In this document: one piece after another, positions 9,818 through 18,944 of the stretch
Layout of the letters: every line of letters begins with the position of its first letter
How positions within the stretch are numbered: the first letter of the stretch is position 1
The notes under the pieces: generated by a model
Told to the model about the DNA's origin: nothing
Seen by the model: only the letters and a program-made list of their open reading frames with translations
Databases searched by the model: none
Position numbers and translations under genes: made by a program
Assembly (NCBI RefSeq): GCF_000379765.1
Contig: NZ_KB903509.1
Location: 173,768-237,767 of the forward strand
Length of the DNA stretch: 64,000 nt
Source: Flexithrix dorotheae DSM 6795
GTDB taxonomy: Bacteria; Bacteroidota; Bacteroidia; Cytophagales; Flammeovirgaceae
Direction: 5' to 3'

Positions 9818-10246
9818 TTAACAACTCATCTTTCCAACCCTTCTGGCATGCCTTCCTCCTTCAAATGCCGTATTTAAAAATGTTTGAGTAATTTTTTCGG
9901 CTTCTTCGAGCGAAATAAACCGTGCAGGCATACTCAGCACATTTGCATCATTATGCTGGCGAATTAAAGTGGCTACTTCAGCATTCCAGCATAATCCAGC
10001 TCTTATTTTCTCATGTTTATTTGCAGTAATCGCCACTCCATTTCCCGTGCCACAAATTAATATACCAAATTCACAATCTCCTTTCTCCACGGCACTGGCA
10101 ACCGGGTGAGCAAAATCCGGATAATCCACCGAATCTTCACTATTAGTACCAAAATCCGTAACGGTGTGTCCCCATTTCTCTAAAATAGGAATTAGTTTTC
10201 TTTTATAACCAAACCCGGCATGATCGCCTCCTATCGCAATTTTCAT
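9818..10246 (-). CDS. rpiB: ribose 5-phosphate isomerase B
   Basis: A 142-residue RpiB/LacAB-type isomerase that interconverts ribose 5-phosphate and ribulose 5-phosphate in the pentose phosphate pathway. The N-terminal GGDHAGFGYK, the active-site ICGTGNG with C65, and the downstream NKHEKIRAGLCW segment are all characteristic. Length is typical. It is 98 bp upstream of the epimerase gene on the same strand. The protein is cytoplasmic and presumably dimeric, as in the family. Confidence 0.94.
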   Translation of the reverse strand: MKIAIGGDHAGFGYKRKLIPILEKWGHTVTDFGTNSEDSVDYPDFAHPVASAVEKGDCEFGILICGTGNGVAITANKHEKIRAGLCWNAEVATLIRQHNDANVLSMPARFISLEEAEKITQTFLNTAFEGGRHARRVGKMSC

Positions 10247-10451
10247 ATTTTTTGTTTTTGAAGTTGAATGCCAGAAAATCCAAAACTAATTTTCAGGATT
10301 ATTACCAGCCTATTCAAATAATTTGTTATTTGTTTTTGCAAAAAAATCATTTTAAACGGACTTTTGAAACTCAAGAAAATAATTTCGAAAAATCTTCCAG
10401 AGAAAATTAGTAAAACACATTCATAATCAATACTTTATATAAAAATAAATT

Positions 10452-11234
10452 TTGGAATCAAAACCTAAAGTCACCATAATCACAGTAGTTTACAACGAAG
10501 CTGAAAATGTAGAAAAAACCATAAATAGTGTTTTAAATCAAACTTATTCCAATTTGGAATATCTTGTAATTGATGGAGGTTCCACAGATGGAAGTAATGA
10601 TGTAATTAAAAAGTATGAGGGAAAAATAGACTATTGGCAGAGTGAAAAGGACCAGGGCGTGTTTGATGCCATGAATAAAGGTGTTAAAAAAGCAACAGGA
10701 GATTATATTAATTTCATGAATGCAGGAGATTCTTTTTTTAATGAGAAAGTCATTGAAGAAGTTTTCCGTTCTGATCACAGGTTCGCGGATTTTATTTATG
10801 GTGATCATCAGGTAATTCATGAAACCTTTATAAAAGAGAAGAAAGCCTTACCGCTTTCACAATTATGGAAACACATGATCTTTTCCCACCAATCCCTTTT
10901 TGTTAAAACTCACCTTTTACAAGAGAATCCTTTCGATCTTTCCTTTAAAATTGCGGCTGATTTCAATTTTATATTCAACAGCTATATAGCAGGCAGAACT
11001 TTTTATAATACAGGATTAAAAATTGCGAAATATGCAGCAGGCGGACAATCTGAAATGGAGGTAATCAAAGCTTACAGGGAAAACTGGAAGATCGTAAGAC
11101 AACATGAAAAAAGAATTAAAGTGAGACTTTTCCATTTTCAATTAATCTTCAAACAATCCATAATTATTTTAATTCGAAGAATTCTTCCTTACCAGTTATT
11201 TGAGCAATTGATGAAACTAAAAAATTCCATTTAA
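10452..11234 (+). CDS. family-2 glycosyltransferase (WcaE-like)
   Basis: A 260-residue soluble GT-A enzyme. It shows VVYNEAENV at about 10-18, the nucleotide-binding DGGSTDGS near residue 43 and NAGDSF (the DXD-equivalent) near residue 91. This pattern is typical of small GT2 enzymes of polysaccharide clusters, such as WcaE/WfgS. There is no membrane segment apart from a weak C-terminal hydrophobic patch. The only fitting start is TTG at 10452. It is convergent with, and only 4 bp from, the flippase-like gene. Donor and acceptor are unknown. Confidence 0.85.
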   Translation: MESKPKVTIITVVYNEAENVEKTINSVLNQTYSNLEYLVIDGGSTDGSNDVIKKYEGKIDYWQSEKDQGVFDAMNKGVKKATGDYINFMNAGDSFFNEKVIEEVFRSDHRFADFIYGDHQVIHETFIKEKKALPLSQLWKHMIFSHQSLFVKTHLLQENPFDLSFKIAADFNFIFNSYIAGRTFYNTGLKIAKYAAGGQSEMEVIKAYRENWKIVRQHEKRIKVRLFHFQLIFKQSIIILIRRILPYQLFEQLMKLKNSI

Positions 11235-11238
11235 CAAA

Positions 11239-12327
11239 TTAATTTTCCTTCTTTTTTATCTGCTTTCTATCTACAAAAACACGTTTAATCCACCTGGGAA
11301 GGAAAAAAACACCCAAACCCAAATATGCATAATAGGTAAAGAGCCTCCAGAAAATGGCTACCACTGCACTAAATGCTGCTATGGTAAAAAACTCACTAAA
11401 AAATAAGGGAAAGACAAACTCTGCAGTTCCCGCACTACCCGGGGTCGGAGATATTAACATCACAATCCACATCACTATCTGTCTTCCAAAAATGAGGAAA
11501 TGATTGGCAATATTAATATCGGTAAATGCTGCAATAAGGCAGTTTAACATAAAATATCGGGCAGACCATATAAATATTGTGGATAGGATAGCCTTTGTCC
11601 AATATCTGGATTTTTTCTCCAGTAAAATCTCAGAGGCGTTAATCACATCAGTCCCCCACTGAATGGCATCTTTTCGCCACTTTTTAAACAGCCGGTTTCC
11701 GGTAAGTTTAATTAATATCCATTTAAATGCCCTGGGTCTGATAAATAAGCCATAGATCATTAAAAGGGTATATAAAGCGATAAGAACTACACTAATAAAA
11801 AAAGCTCCTTTTACTGAGACAGCCATCCCAAAAATGGTGAAATCATCAGTTATAGCGGGAAAAATTTCAAATGGAACAATTAAAAATGTAAGCAGGGAAG
11901 CGATCACAAAAAACAAATTATCCAACACTGCAGTCAACATCACATAAGCCAGAGATTGTCCAAAAGGAATCCCTTCTTTATTAATAATAAAAACTACTAC
12001 AGCCGTTCCTCCAACCACAGAGGGTGTTACAGCAGAGGCAAATTCCCAAAGCACAATTACAAATAAACTGGCTATCCAATCAAGTTTCTTATCAGTAAGA
12101 TGTCTTATCCTGACAATATATCCCCAGTCTCTAATGAGTAAAACAACGATGGCTAAAAAAATCCAGTGTAACTTAGCATTCTTAATATTCTCCACAACAT
12201 CTTCATAATCAAGCTCTTTGCTTATATTAAAAATAAGGTATGCCATAACCGCCACCCCTATCAAAATAGGCAAAATTATTTTTGTAGGATTTATGGATTT
12301 GAGAACTTTAGAACTATTAGCGTCCAT
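11239..12327 (-). CDS. flippase-like/LPG-synthase transmembrane-domain protein (UPF0104)
   Basis: A 362-residue inner-membrane protein with about eight hydrophobic segments, matching the lysylphosphatidylglycerol-synthase TM region (AglD/UPF0104-like). Diagnostic parts are SAVTPSVVGGTAVVVFIINKE (about 97-117) and the later LISPTPGSAGTAEFVFP motif (about 290-306). Stand-alone members lack the aminoacyl-transferase domain and are usually called flippase-like; their substrate is mostly unknown. Surrounding glycosyltransferase genes make a lipid-linked sugar a reasonable guess, but this is inference. Confidence 0.85.
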   Translation of the reverse strand: MDANSSKVLKSINPTKIILPILIGVAVMAYLIFNISKELDYEDVVENIKNAKLHWIFLAIVVLLIRDWGYIVRIRHLTDKKLDWIASLFVIVLWEFASAVTPSVVGGTAVVVFIINKEGIPFGQSLAYVMLTAVLDNLFFVIASLLTFLIVPFEIFPAITDDFTIFGMAVSVKGAFFISVVLIALYTLLMIYGLFIRPRAFKWILIKLTGNRLFKKWRKDAIQWGTDVINASEILLEKKSRYWTKAILSTIFIWSARYFMLNCLIAAFTDINIANHFLIFGRQIVMWIVMLISPTPGSAGTAEFVFPLFFSEFFTIAAFSAVVAIFWRLFTYYAYLGLGVFFLPRWIKRVFVDRKQIKKKEN

Positions 12328-12660
12328 TTAAATTTCTTTCAACATCAAACCTGATTAACAATCAGGATTTCAAAAATTTTAATTCAATTATTTCATACTA
12401 TTAGCAATGAAATTTATCATCTCCCATCAATTGATTACTATCAATTTAAAGGCAGAAAATAAAGCTAAGTTAGATTTCTCACCTTTAATTAAAGGATTAT
12501 TCAGGTTTCAATTTCACAAAAATATATTTTCAAACACTAAAACTGAGGAATGAGATTAATCGTGCAAAAATTAGTATGAAAGTTGCGAAAATAGGTAAGC
12601 AAGGCATTAGAAACAAGGAATTTAATGGTAATGGAGAATTAATTCTTATTTAAGAAATGA
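12328..12660. other. intergenic
   Basis: No gene seen. A small perfect hairpin CCTGATT-AAC-AATCAGG lies at 12350-12366, directly upstream of the flippase-like gene, and could be an operator or a 5' leader hairpin; nothing else stands out. Confidence 0.4.
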
Positions 12661-13800
12661 TTAAAAAGCTTCAGCCAGATTAATGTAAAAATTACTAACG
12701 CCAAATCCAAAACCATAATCAATTCGCACATTAATTCTTTCCTTCCTGTTTAAGGCCACACGAAGTCCCCCTCCATATGAAGCTTTGGATTCATTTATTT
12801 TAAATGTGCTCAACTGTGGTCCTACATCTCCTAGGCCACCAAAAATCACAACACCAAAGCGGTTAGAAATTTTGTATCTATATTCCCCTTGAACTACATA
12901 AAGATTTTTGTCACGATATCTTCCTCGGTAATATCCCCTCAATAATTTATCTCCTCCTAACAAGGCCAGTTTTTGAAATGGGACATCCCCAGATGATAAT
13001 TCTACTTTCCCCTGAATGGCAAAAACATGTCTTTTTTTAAGGGGGAAATATTTCCTCAAGTCAAACTCCCAAAACTGAAAACCATTGCTACTACCAAAGG
13101 CTTTGGCATAAAACCTTGACGAAAACTCAAGGTAATGTCCTCTTGTAGCATTTAACACATTATCTCTTTTATCGTAGGTAGCAATTAAACCTATTCCTGA
13201 AAGAGCAACCCCCTCCGAGCCTTCAATTGAACCATTTTCCAACATTCTTCCTTCTTCCGGCTGAATATTAAACATGGAATAAAAATTATACATTCCACCC
13301 ACAAAAAATCCATTCCCTACATTCCTCATCAACCTGAATGTAAAATTAAATATGTTGTTATCATAAACCTCTATATTATCCAATTCAGTGTCATTCCCAA
13401 TACCATAAAAATTGTCGGGAAAGGTCAAAAAAGAAAAATTACCACGAATTTGAAATTTTTCTTCTTTTAGGAAAACATTATAATCTGAACTTAAAATTAT
13501 CTGGTTTCTCAGGGTGTATATTAGGGCTGTCCGTACATTTGAAGTCCTTGTAAGGGTGTCATTCGGGTCTAACTTAAATAAATTGATCATTACCCCCCCA
13601 AAAGCCAGGGTTGTTTCAGGTGTATAGAAAGCAACTGGCAATGCTACAAATGAATTTTTCTTTTCTTTATTTTGCTTTGTTGTATCGCCTGCAAAAAAAC
13701 TGCGATAGCTTAAAGCTCCAGAAGTTCCCGCATAAGGCAATTTTAATAAAACAAAAATGAATATTAGTTTAAAAAGCGTAATAGTTTTATACAAACACAA
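12661..13800 (-). CDS. outer-membrane beta-barrel protein, BamA/TamA barrel (surface antigen D15)
   Basis: A 379-residue protein with a signal peptide in residues 1-30 and a body of alternating strands ending in an aromatic residue (NFYINLAEAF). GGDKLLRGYYRGRY (about 282-295) is the conserved (V/I)RG-type lid-lock region of Omp85 barrels, and the following EYRYKI is a typical strand. No POTRA domains precede the barrel, so it is a barrel-only relative rather than BamA itself; the true bamA is at the right end of the window. Only TTG codons are available as a start (13800 or two codons downstream). Function is unknown; it sits in the outer membrane. Confidence 0.8.
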   Translation of the reverse strand: MCLYKTITLFKLIFIFVLLKLPYAGTSGALSYRSFFAGDTTKQNKEKKNSFVALPVAFYTPETTLAFGGVMINLFKLDPNDTLTRTSNVRTALIYTLRNQIILSSDYNVFLKEEKFQIRGNFSFLTFPDNFYGIGNDTELDNIEVYDNNIFNFTFRLMRNVGNGFFVGGMYNFYSMFNIQPEEGRMLENGSIEGSEGVALSGIGLIATYDKRDNVLNATRGHYLEFSSRFYAKAFGSSNGFQFWEFDLRKYFPLKKRHVFAIQGKVELSSGDVPFQKLALLGGDKLLRGYYRGRYRDKNLYVVQGEYRYKISNRFGVVIFGGLGDVGPQLSTFKINESKASYGGGLRVALNRKERINVRIDYGFGFGVSNFYINLAEAF

Positions 13801-14248
13801 AATTTGAGTTGCGATTTAATATATGTGGTGATTTTTAAAAAATATAGTCAAAAGTTTAAATTTTGTGTATAATGAGACAAAACAAACTTTTGATTAACTG
13901 ATGTTATTTCTTTAGATAACTACAATAATAAAAATAGGATATAATGTCTTTAATAAAGTTTCAAAGAGGGATAAATTATATCCATTTCAGAAAACAAAGT
14001 AATTAATCTAAGCTAAATGCCTTTCAATTATTTTTTATGATAAAGAAGTTGTTTAAAATTATGACTTTATGCTAAAAATGGGCTGTTTCGCCTTCCTTTT
14101 CGTTTTTTTCCTGGTTAAATTGCCGCACTACACGGCAGCTGCTATTCGCCATAAAAGTGTTTTATTGAAGGAAAAACATTTCCATTTTTACTCATAAATT
14201 GAAACTTTAAAAACTTCAAATAATTAGTTTTAACCTGAATAAATCATT
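13801..14248. other. intergenic with a G+C-richer island
   Basis: Mostly AT-rich. Bases 14078-14150 are clearly richer in G+C and contain the hairpin TGCCG-CACTACA-CGGCA. A 42-codon plus-strand frame with a hydrophobic start (14069-14197) lies across this island. I cannot assign it to a family, and it may be a small gene, a remnant or a structured RNA. Confidence 0.4.
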
Positions 14249-15166
14249 TTGAAAAAGGAAATGTTTATAAGTTTTATTTTTATTTTCTTATCAGTATTAG
14301 GTTGTAATTCTGAAGAGCCTATTAATGAAATTCCAACTAATGAATTTCCAGAATTTAACGATGTGGTAGAAACGGGAAATATTCCAACTCCAGAGCTTGA
14401 GGAAATTTCCGGAATTGTAGCCTCCAGCCATCATGAAGGACATTTATGGTGTATTAACGATAGTGGGAATCCTGCCAATTTGTTCCTAATTGACAATAAA
14501 GGAAAACTAAAAGGCTCAATCGATTTCCCTGACTTAAAGAACAGAGATTGGGAAGATATTGCCATTGGTCCTGGTTCTGAAAATGGAAAGAACTACATCT
14601 ATATTGGTGATATTGGAGATAATGAAGGCAAGTATGAATATATTAGTGTTTACAGGTTTGAGGAACCGGAAATGAATTTATCCGAAACTCCATTTTCCAA
14701 AACAATAGGGAAAATAGAAGAAATAAAAATCAGGTATCCTGATCAGGCCCGGGATGCTGAAACGCTCCTAGTTGATCCTTTTTCAAAGGATTTATTTATT
14801 ATAAGCAAAAGAGATTTAAATGTCATTGTTTTCAAGCTTTCTTACCCATTTTCATTTTTTGAAATCAATACCCTGGAGAAAATAGGTATACTAAAATTTC
14901 CATTAGCCACTGGTGGGGATATTTCAAATGATGGACACGAAATACTAATCAGAAATTATACGGATGTTTATTATTGGTCACGTGAAAAAGGAACATCATT
15001 GGAAGAAGCATTACTTACCCCTGGATACAGAATTGAAAACTTTAATAGTGATTTGGAACCCCAGGGAGAAGCTATTTGCTTTGGATCAGATAGCAAAGGT
15101 TTTTATAGCTGTAGCGAAAAACTGGAAAATATTTCCCAAAAATTATTCTATTATTCTAAAAAATAA
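14249..15166 (+). CDS. lipoprotein with predicted beta-propeller fold
   Basis: A 305-residue protein with a lipoprotein signal: hydrophobic residues 6-18 and a cysteine at 19 (SVLGC). The mature part shows repeated strand-turn patterns such as ISGIVASS, LWCINDSG, DWEDIAIGPG and YIYIGDIGDN, which recall SdiA-regulated/esterase-like beta-propellers. No catalytic motif is certain, so function is unknown. The start is TTG 14249, which gives a basic MKKEM n-region; the internal ATG at 14261 would lose it. The stop codon lies inside the terminator region shared with gldN. Confidence 0.75.
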   Translation: MKKEMFISFIFIFLSVLGCNSEEPINEIPTNEFPEFNDVVETGNIPTPELEEISGIVASSHHEGHLWCINDSGNPANLFLIDNKGKLKGSIDFPDLKNRDWEDIAIGPGSENGKNYIYIGDIGDNEGKYEYISVYRFEEPEMNLSETPFSKTIGKIEEIKIRYPDQARDAETLLVDPFSKDLFIISKRDLNVIVFKLSYPFSFFEINTLEKIGILKFPLATGGDISNDGHEILIRNYTDVYYWSREKGTSLEEALLTPGYRIENFNSDLEPQGEAICFGSDSKGFYSCSEKLENISQKLFYYSKK

Positions 15167-15187
15167 AAGCGCCATAAAGGCGCTTTT
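15165..15187. terminator. bidirectional terminator between the lipoprotein gene and gldN
   Basis: Perfect AAAAGCGCC / GGCGCTTTT stem around ATAAA. It serves both convergent genes: it overlaps the lipoprotein stop codon and lies 30 bp beyond the gldN stop. Confidence 0.85.
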
Positions 15188-15216
15188 GTTTTATTCTTTT
15201 AACTAACCACTTCATT

Positions 15217-16056
15217 CTAATATTCCCAAAGAAGTGCTTCGTATTCCATAAGTTGCATAATTGCCTTTTCTGATTCTATTAAGGCTCTTTTTCCTCCTCC
15301 ATACAAATCTACAATCATCGAATTTTTAGGGTTTTCATACTTTACAAGCTGACCGTGTGGTAACCTTAGCGTAAAAGCATCTTCCAAATTTAGATGAGCA
15401 GCAGAATTTTGGGGGTTAAACCATAGAGCATTAGGATTATTTCTGAAAACATGCTCTACCAATTCCTTATAAGAGAATGAGGCTAATACTTTGTCAAGGC
15501 CTGTTGGCGTTTGTTCTGCAGGAATAATAATGGTAATGGCCTGAATATCATCTTTCATCCTCGATTCTTTCTTATCAAAAACAATATCCTTTTTAAGCTC
15601 AATTACGTAAAGCTGTCTGGGTAAATACTCCTCTGGCCCAAGCTCTACTTCCTGAACCGGCTCTCCCCAGGCATCATCATTATCAAATCCAACAATTTCT
15701 TCTTCTGGTTCATATTGCGGAATGCGTAACCTTTCCAAAAAATCTCTTTTATCCATTCTGGTTTGGAGAGAATCATTTTTAAAAGGCTTAACTATATCAT
15801 TTTTTACAGCGTCAATCAGAAGTCTGGAAATTTCATTGTTTTCTGAGAACATGGGATAATTAATCTTGGTTCTCAAATCCAATCGATACCAAAGAGACTT
15901 CTTGAACATGATGTCATCTTTTCTTACCGGCCGAATTGAGTTCGGGTTGTATTGTTCTTCCTGAGGCTGGTTGTTTCTAGCTAATTGCGCAGTTACCGAA
16001 GGAAGCGTAAGAATGGCAATAACTAATACTGTTAAAGTCTTTTTTACACCTATCAT
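15217..16056 (-). CDS. gldN: type IX secretion/gliding motility protein GldN (PorN)
   Basis: A 279-residue exported protein with a signal peptide ending near residue 23 (LPSVTAQ). The body has the family's conserved features: FKKSLWYRLDLRTKINYPMF near residue 52, the MDKRDFLERL region, and the C-terminal AFTLRLPHGQLVKYENP and EYEALLWEY. GldN/PorN binds the lipoprotein GldK/PorK in the periplasmic ring of the type IX secretion system. The gene stands alone: neither gldK, gldL nor gldM is adjacent, although these usually form one operon. It is either the only gldN, displaced, or a second copy. Confidence 0.88.
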   Translation of the reverse strand: MIGVKKTLTVLVIAILTLPSVTAQLARNNQPQEEQYNPNSIRPVRKDDIMFKKSLWYRLDLRTKINYPMFSENNEISRLLIDAVKNDIVKPFKNDSLQTRMDKRDFLERLRIPQYEPEEEIVGFDNDDAWGEPVQEVELGPEEYLPRQLYVIELKKDIVFDKKESRMKDDIQAITIIIPAEQTPTGLDKVLASFSYKELVEHVFRNNPNALWFNPQNSAAHLNLEDAFTLRLPHGQLVKYENPKNSMIVDLYGGGKRALIESEKAIMQLMEYEALLWEY

Positions 16057-16431
16057 TTTTTGAATATTGAATTATAATTAATTAAAAGAATAAAAATGTT
16101 AATTAGAACTGCGTAATTTTTTAATCATATATAAAAATCATATTTACTTTCTATCCCCAAATACTATACCCAATCAATCAAATCATTAAAAAGGATCGTA
16201 TTTTATCATTATTTCAAGTTGCAATATACTTTTTTTAATCGACTATTAGGGTGAATCAATGTTAAAAAAATCGCCTTATCTCTAGAAAACTGAGCTTATA
16301 CACAAAAAACACTCTCTATTGGTATTATTATATCGCTAAAGTCTAACTTATATTACAACATAATACCCCAAAAAGGTTCGAATTCTTTTCAATTATTATC
16401 TTTTCTAAATACGCTAACTCCTATATTTTGC
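16057..16431. other. intergenic between moxR-type gene and gldN
   Basis: No gene found. It must contain the gldN promoter. An 8-bp inverted repeat GGTATTAT/ATAATACC with a long loop (about 16320-16370) lies downstream of the AAA ATPase gene but lacks a T run. Confidence 0.4.
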
Positions 16432-17400
16432 TTACAGGAGATCATTTATAATCTTATTAATTGTTAACCCTTCGGCTTCAGCCTTAAAGTTCCTTACAAT
16501 TCTATGTCTAAGGACAGGGATAGCCATGGCCTGAACATCTTCGATATCCGGGGAATATTTCCCAGTAATTAAAGCATTACATTTGGCTCCTAACACCAGG
16601 TATTGCGAAGCCCGAGGCCCTGCTCCCCAATCAAGAAAATCATTTGAGCTTCCGGCTGCATTATCTGTAAAGGGCCTGGTTTTTCTCACTAATTCAACAG
16701 CATATTCAATTACATTATCTGCCACAGGCACTTTTCTCACCAGATTTTGGAAATAAATAATTTCTTCAGCAGATGTAATTTTATTTACACTCTGTTTTGT
16801 ATCTGTGGTGGTACCTTTTACAACCTGAACTTCGGATTCAAACGAGGGATAATCTAATAAAATATTAAACATAAACCTATCCAATTGGGCTTCTGGTAAA
16901 GGATAAGTTCCCTCCTGCTCTATTGGGTTTTGCGTAGCAAGCACAAAAAATGGCTTTTCCAACTTAAAATGTTTACCAGCCACCGTTACAGAAAATTCCT
17001 GCATAGATTCTAGTAAAGCCGCCTGAGTTTTGGGAGGGGTTCTGTTAATCTCATCGGCAAGAATGATATTTGCAAATATGGGTCCCTTTATAAACTGAAA
17101 ATTCCTATCCTTATCCATAGTTTCAGCACCAACAATATCTGAGGGCATCAGGTCTGGGGTAAACTGAATCCTGTTAAAATCAAGGTCTAAAACTGAAGCA
17201 GTTGTTTGGATAAGTAATGTTTTGGCTAAACCAGGCACACCAACCAAAAGACAATGCCCCTGGCAAAAGATTGAGGTTAGAATTAATTTTACCACCTCTT
17301 CCTGGCCAATAATTACTTTGGATATTTCATTTGTGAGTTTATCATAGGTTTCTTTTAAAGCATCTGCGGCCTCTTTATCGGAGCTAAAATTTATAGACAT
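16432..17400 (-). CDS. MoxR-family AAA+ ATPase
   Basis: A 322-residue AAA_3 ATPase. Walker A is GVPGLAKT (54-61), Walker B is LADEINR (114-120), and the sensor-1 ATQNPIEQEGTYPLPEAQLDRF segment follows near residue 156. The C-terminal lid domain contains the RASQYL motif. MoxR proteins act as chaperones for maturation of specific complexes, often with VWA-domain proteins encoded next door. No DUF58 or VWA gene follows within the window, which is unusual for the family. It lies downstream of the surA operon but is separated from it by a terminator. Confidence 0.9.
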   Translation of the reverse strand: MSINFSSDKEAADALKETYDKLTNEISKVIIGQEEVVKLILTSIFCQGHCLLVGVPGLAKTLLIQTTASVLDLDFNRIQFTPDLMPSDIVGAETMDKDRNFQFIKGPIFANIILADEINRTPPKTQAALLESMQEFSVTVAGKHFKLEKPFFVLATQNPIEQEGTYPLPEAQLDRFMFNILLDYPSFESEVQVVKGTTTDTKQSVNKITSAEEIIYFQNLVRKVPVADNVIEYAVELVRKTRPFTDNAAGSSNDFLDWGAGPRASQYLVLGAKCNALITGKYSPDIEDVQAMAIPVLRHRIVRNFKAEAEGLTINKIINDLL

Positions 17401-17484
17401 TAGGATTATATGTTTAAAAAATTGAGTGCGAAAAAATTAACTCAATATTAAGTAAAGGTTTTTAAAATAACATAAAAATAAAAA

Positions 17485-17518
17485 AAAAGTTGCTGGCATT
17501 TTAATACCAGCAACTTTT
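17485..17518 (-). terminator. intrinsic terminator of the surA operon
   Basis: Perfect 12-bp stem AAAAGTTGCTGG / CCAGCAACTTTT with a 10-nt loop and A/T runs on both sides, 56 bp beyond the surA stop. Confidence 0.85.
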
Positions 17519-17573
17519 CTATTGATTTTAAATAAAACTTTCAGAAAATATTATTAATACAATTAAGCCTCGT

Positions 17574-18944
17574 TTATAATTCTTCCTGAATATTGCATTG
17601 ATTGTATTCTGCATCAATATCTATAAATACCTCTCTTTTAGCTGTTTTCAGCCACTTATCTAAAACTTCAGCCTTTTTCCCATTTAATGACGCCACATAC
17701 ATTTTTTGATAATCCTCCTTTAGGTTTGCAAAATGAGGTGGTGTATATTTTTCATAATACAACATCCTGACCGCATTTTTCCCATCTTCTGTTCTGAATG
17801 TCATAGGCTGGGAAAGTGAGCCTACCTTCATGGTATCTACTGTAAAGAAAATAACCGGATCAAGGCTTTCAGTAGAAACAATACTACTTCCTGTTCTTTG
17901 ATCTTTGAAAAATCCTGCATTAGCTCTGGTGGCCTGGTCATCTGAGAATTCCTTTGCAGCATTTTCAAATGTCATACTATCACTTACAATTAAATTACGA
18001 ACACTATCCAAAAGCGAAACCGCCTGAGTCATGTCTGTATTATTAGATTTTGGTCTCATTAAAATATGCCTTGCCCTAAATTGATTCCCCCTCCTTTCCA
18101 ACAATTGAATAAGGTGAAAACCAAATTCAGATTCAATGGGATCTGCAATTTCGTTGGGTTCTATTCTCAGTGCTGTTGCTTCGAATTCCGGAACTAACTC
18201 TCCCCTTCCATGCCAGCCCAAATCACCTCCGGTTTTGGCTGAGCCATAGTCTTCAGAAAATGTTCTGGCCAGCTCTCCAAAATCCTCTCCTGACTCAATT
18301 CTGGTCTTAAGTTCGAGCAAAGCTTTTTTCGTTTTATCCTTTTCGGCTTTACTTACTTCAGGAAATTTTACAATTTGCCCTACTTTTACCTCTGCGGATA
18401 GAAATGGGATACTATCCTTAGGAAGACGCTTAAAAAACTTTTTTACCTCAGCCGGAGTCACCGACACACCAGCTGTAATTTCCTGTTGCATCCTCTGGGC
18501 GGTTAATTGCTCCCAAACCTGATCTCTTAATTCATCCCTCAGTTCACTTACCTTTTTTCCCAATGTCCTTTCAAGTTTTTCTTCACTTCCTGCCTGAAGT
18601 ATAAAATATTGCATCCTTCTGTCTAATTCTCCATCAACCATTACTTCTTCTACCAAAACTGAATCAATCTCTGCCTTCGCCACTAATATTTTATTCACAA
18701 TCAACTGCTGTAATATCTGGCATTTGGCGTTTGGCCCTGGCGTTTCTCCATTGGCAAGCTGGCCCAAATAAGCATTTTCTAATTCGGACTTCAGGACAAT
18801 ATAATTGTCAACCTTGGCAATTATTTTATCTACAATTACACCATCACCTTGTCCATTTGCTATTTGGATTGACAGAAAAAAGGAAAGAAATAAAGCTGAC
18901 TTAAACACTTTATCAAAAACTTTACTTATAAATCTCATATTCAT
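17574..18944 (-). CDS. surA: periplasmic peptidyl-prolyl isomerase, SurA-like
   Basis: A 456-residue protein with a signal peptide (about residues 10-31, ending IANGQ), an N-terminal SurA chaperone domain (35-165) and two parvulin domains (about 175-275 and 285-395). Typical parvulin motifs include DYGSAKTGGDLGWHGRGELVPEF, EFGFHLIQL and RARHILM. SurA escorts unfolded outer-membrane proteins to the Bam complex. The gene overlaps the upstream chaperone-like gene by 23 bases, so the two are translationally coupled. The length is close to that of SurA of other Bacteroidota. Confidence 0.9.
   Translation of the reverse strand: MNMRFISKVFDKVFKSALFLSFFLSIQIANGQGDGVIVDKIIAKVDNYIVLKSELENAYLGQLANGETPGPNAKCQILQQLIVNKILVAKAEIDSVLVEEVMVDGELDRRMQYFILQAGSEEKLERTLGKKVSELRDELRDQVWEQLTAQRMQQEITAGVSVTPAEVKKFFKRLPKDSIPFLSAEVKVGQIVKFPEVSKAEKDKTKKALLELKTRIESGEDFGELARTFSEDYGSAKTGGDLGWHGRGELVPEFEATALRIEPNEIADPIESEFGFHLIQLLERRGNQFRARHILMRPKSNNTDMTQAVSLLDSVRNLIVSDSMTFENAAKEFSDDQATRANAGFFKDQRTGSSIVSTESLDPVIFFTVDTMKVGSLSQPMTFRTEDGKNAVRMLYYEKYTPPHFANLKEDYQKMYVASLNGKKAEVLDKWLKTAKREVFIDIDAEYNQCNIQEEL

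Noticed and set aside
12661..13800. This barrel as the genome's BamA
   Set aside because: It has no POTRA domains and is only 379 residues; the genuine bamA follows uppS at 62891.
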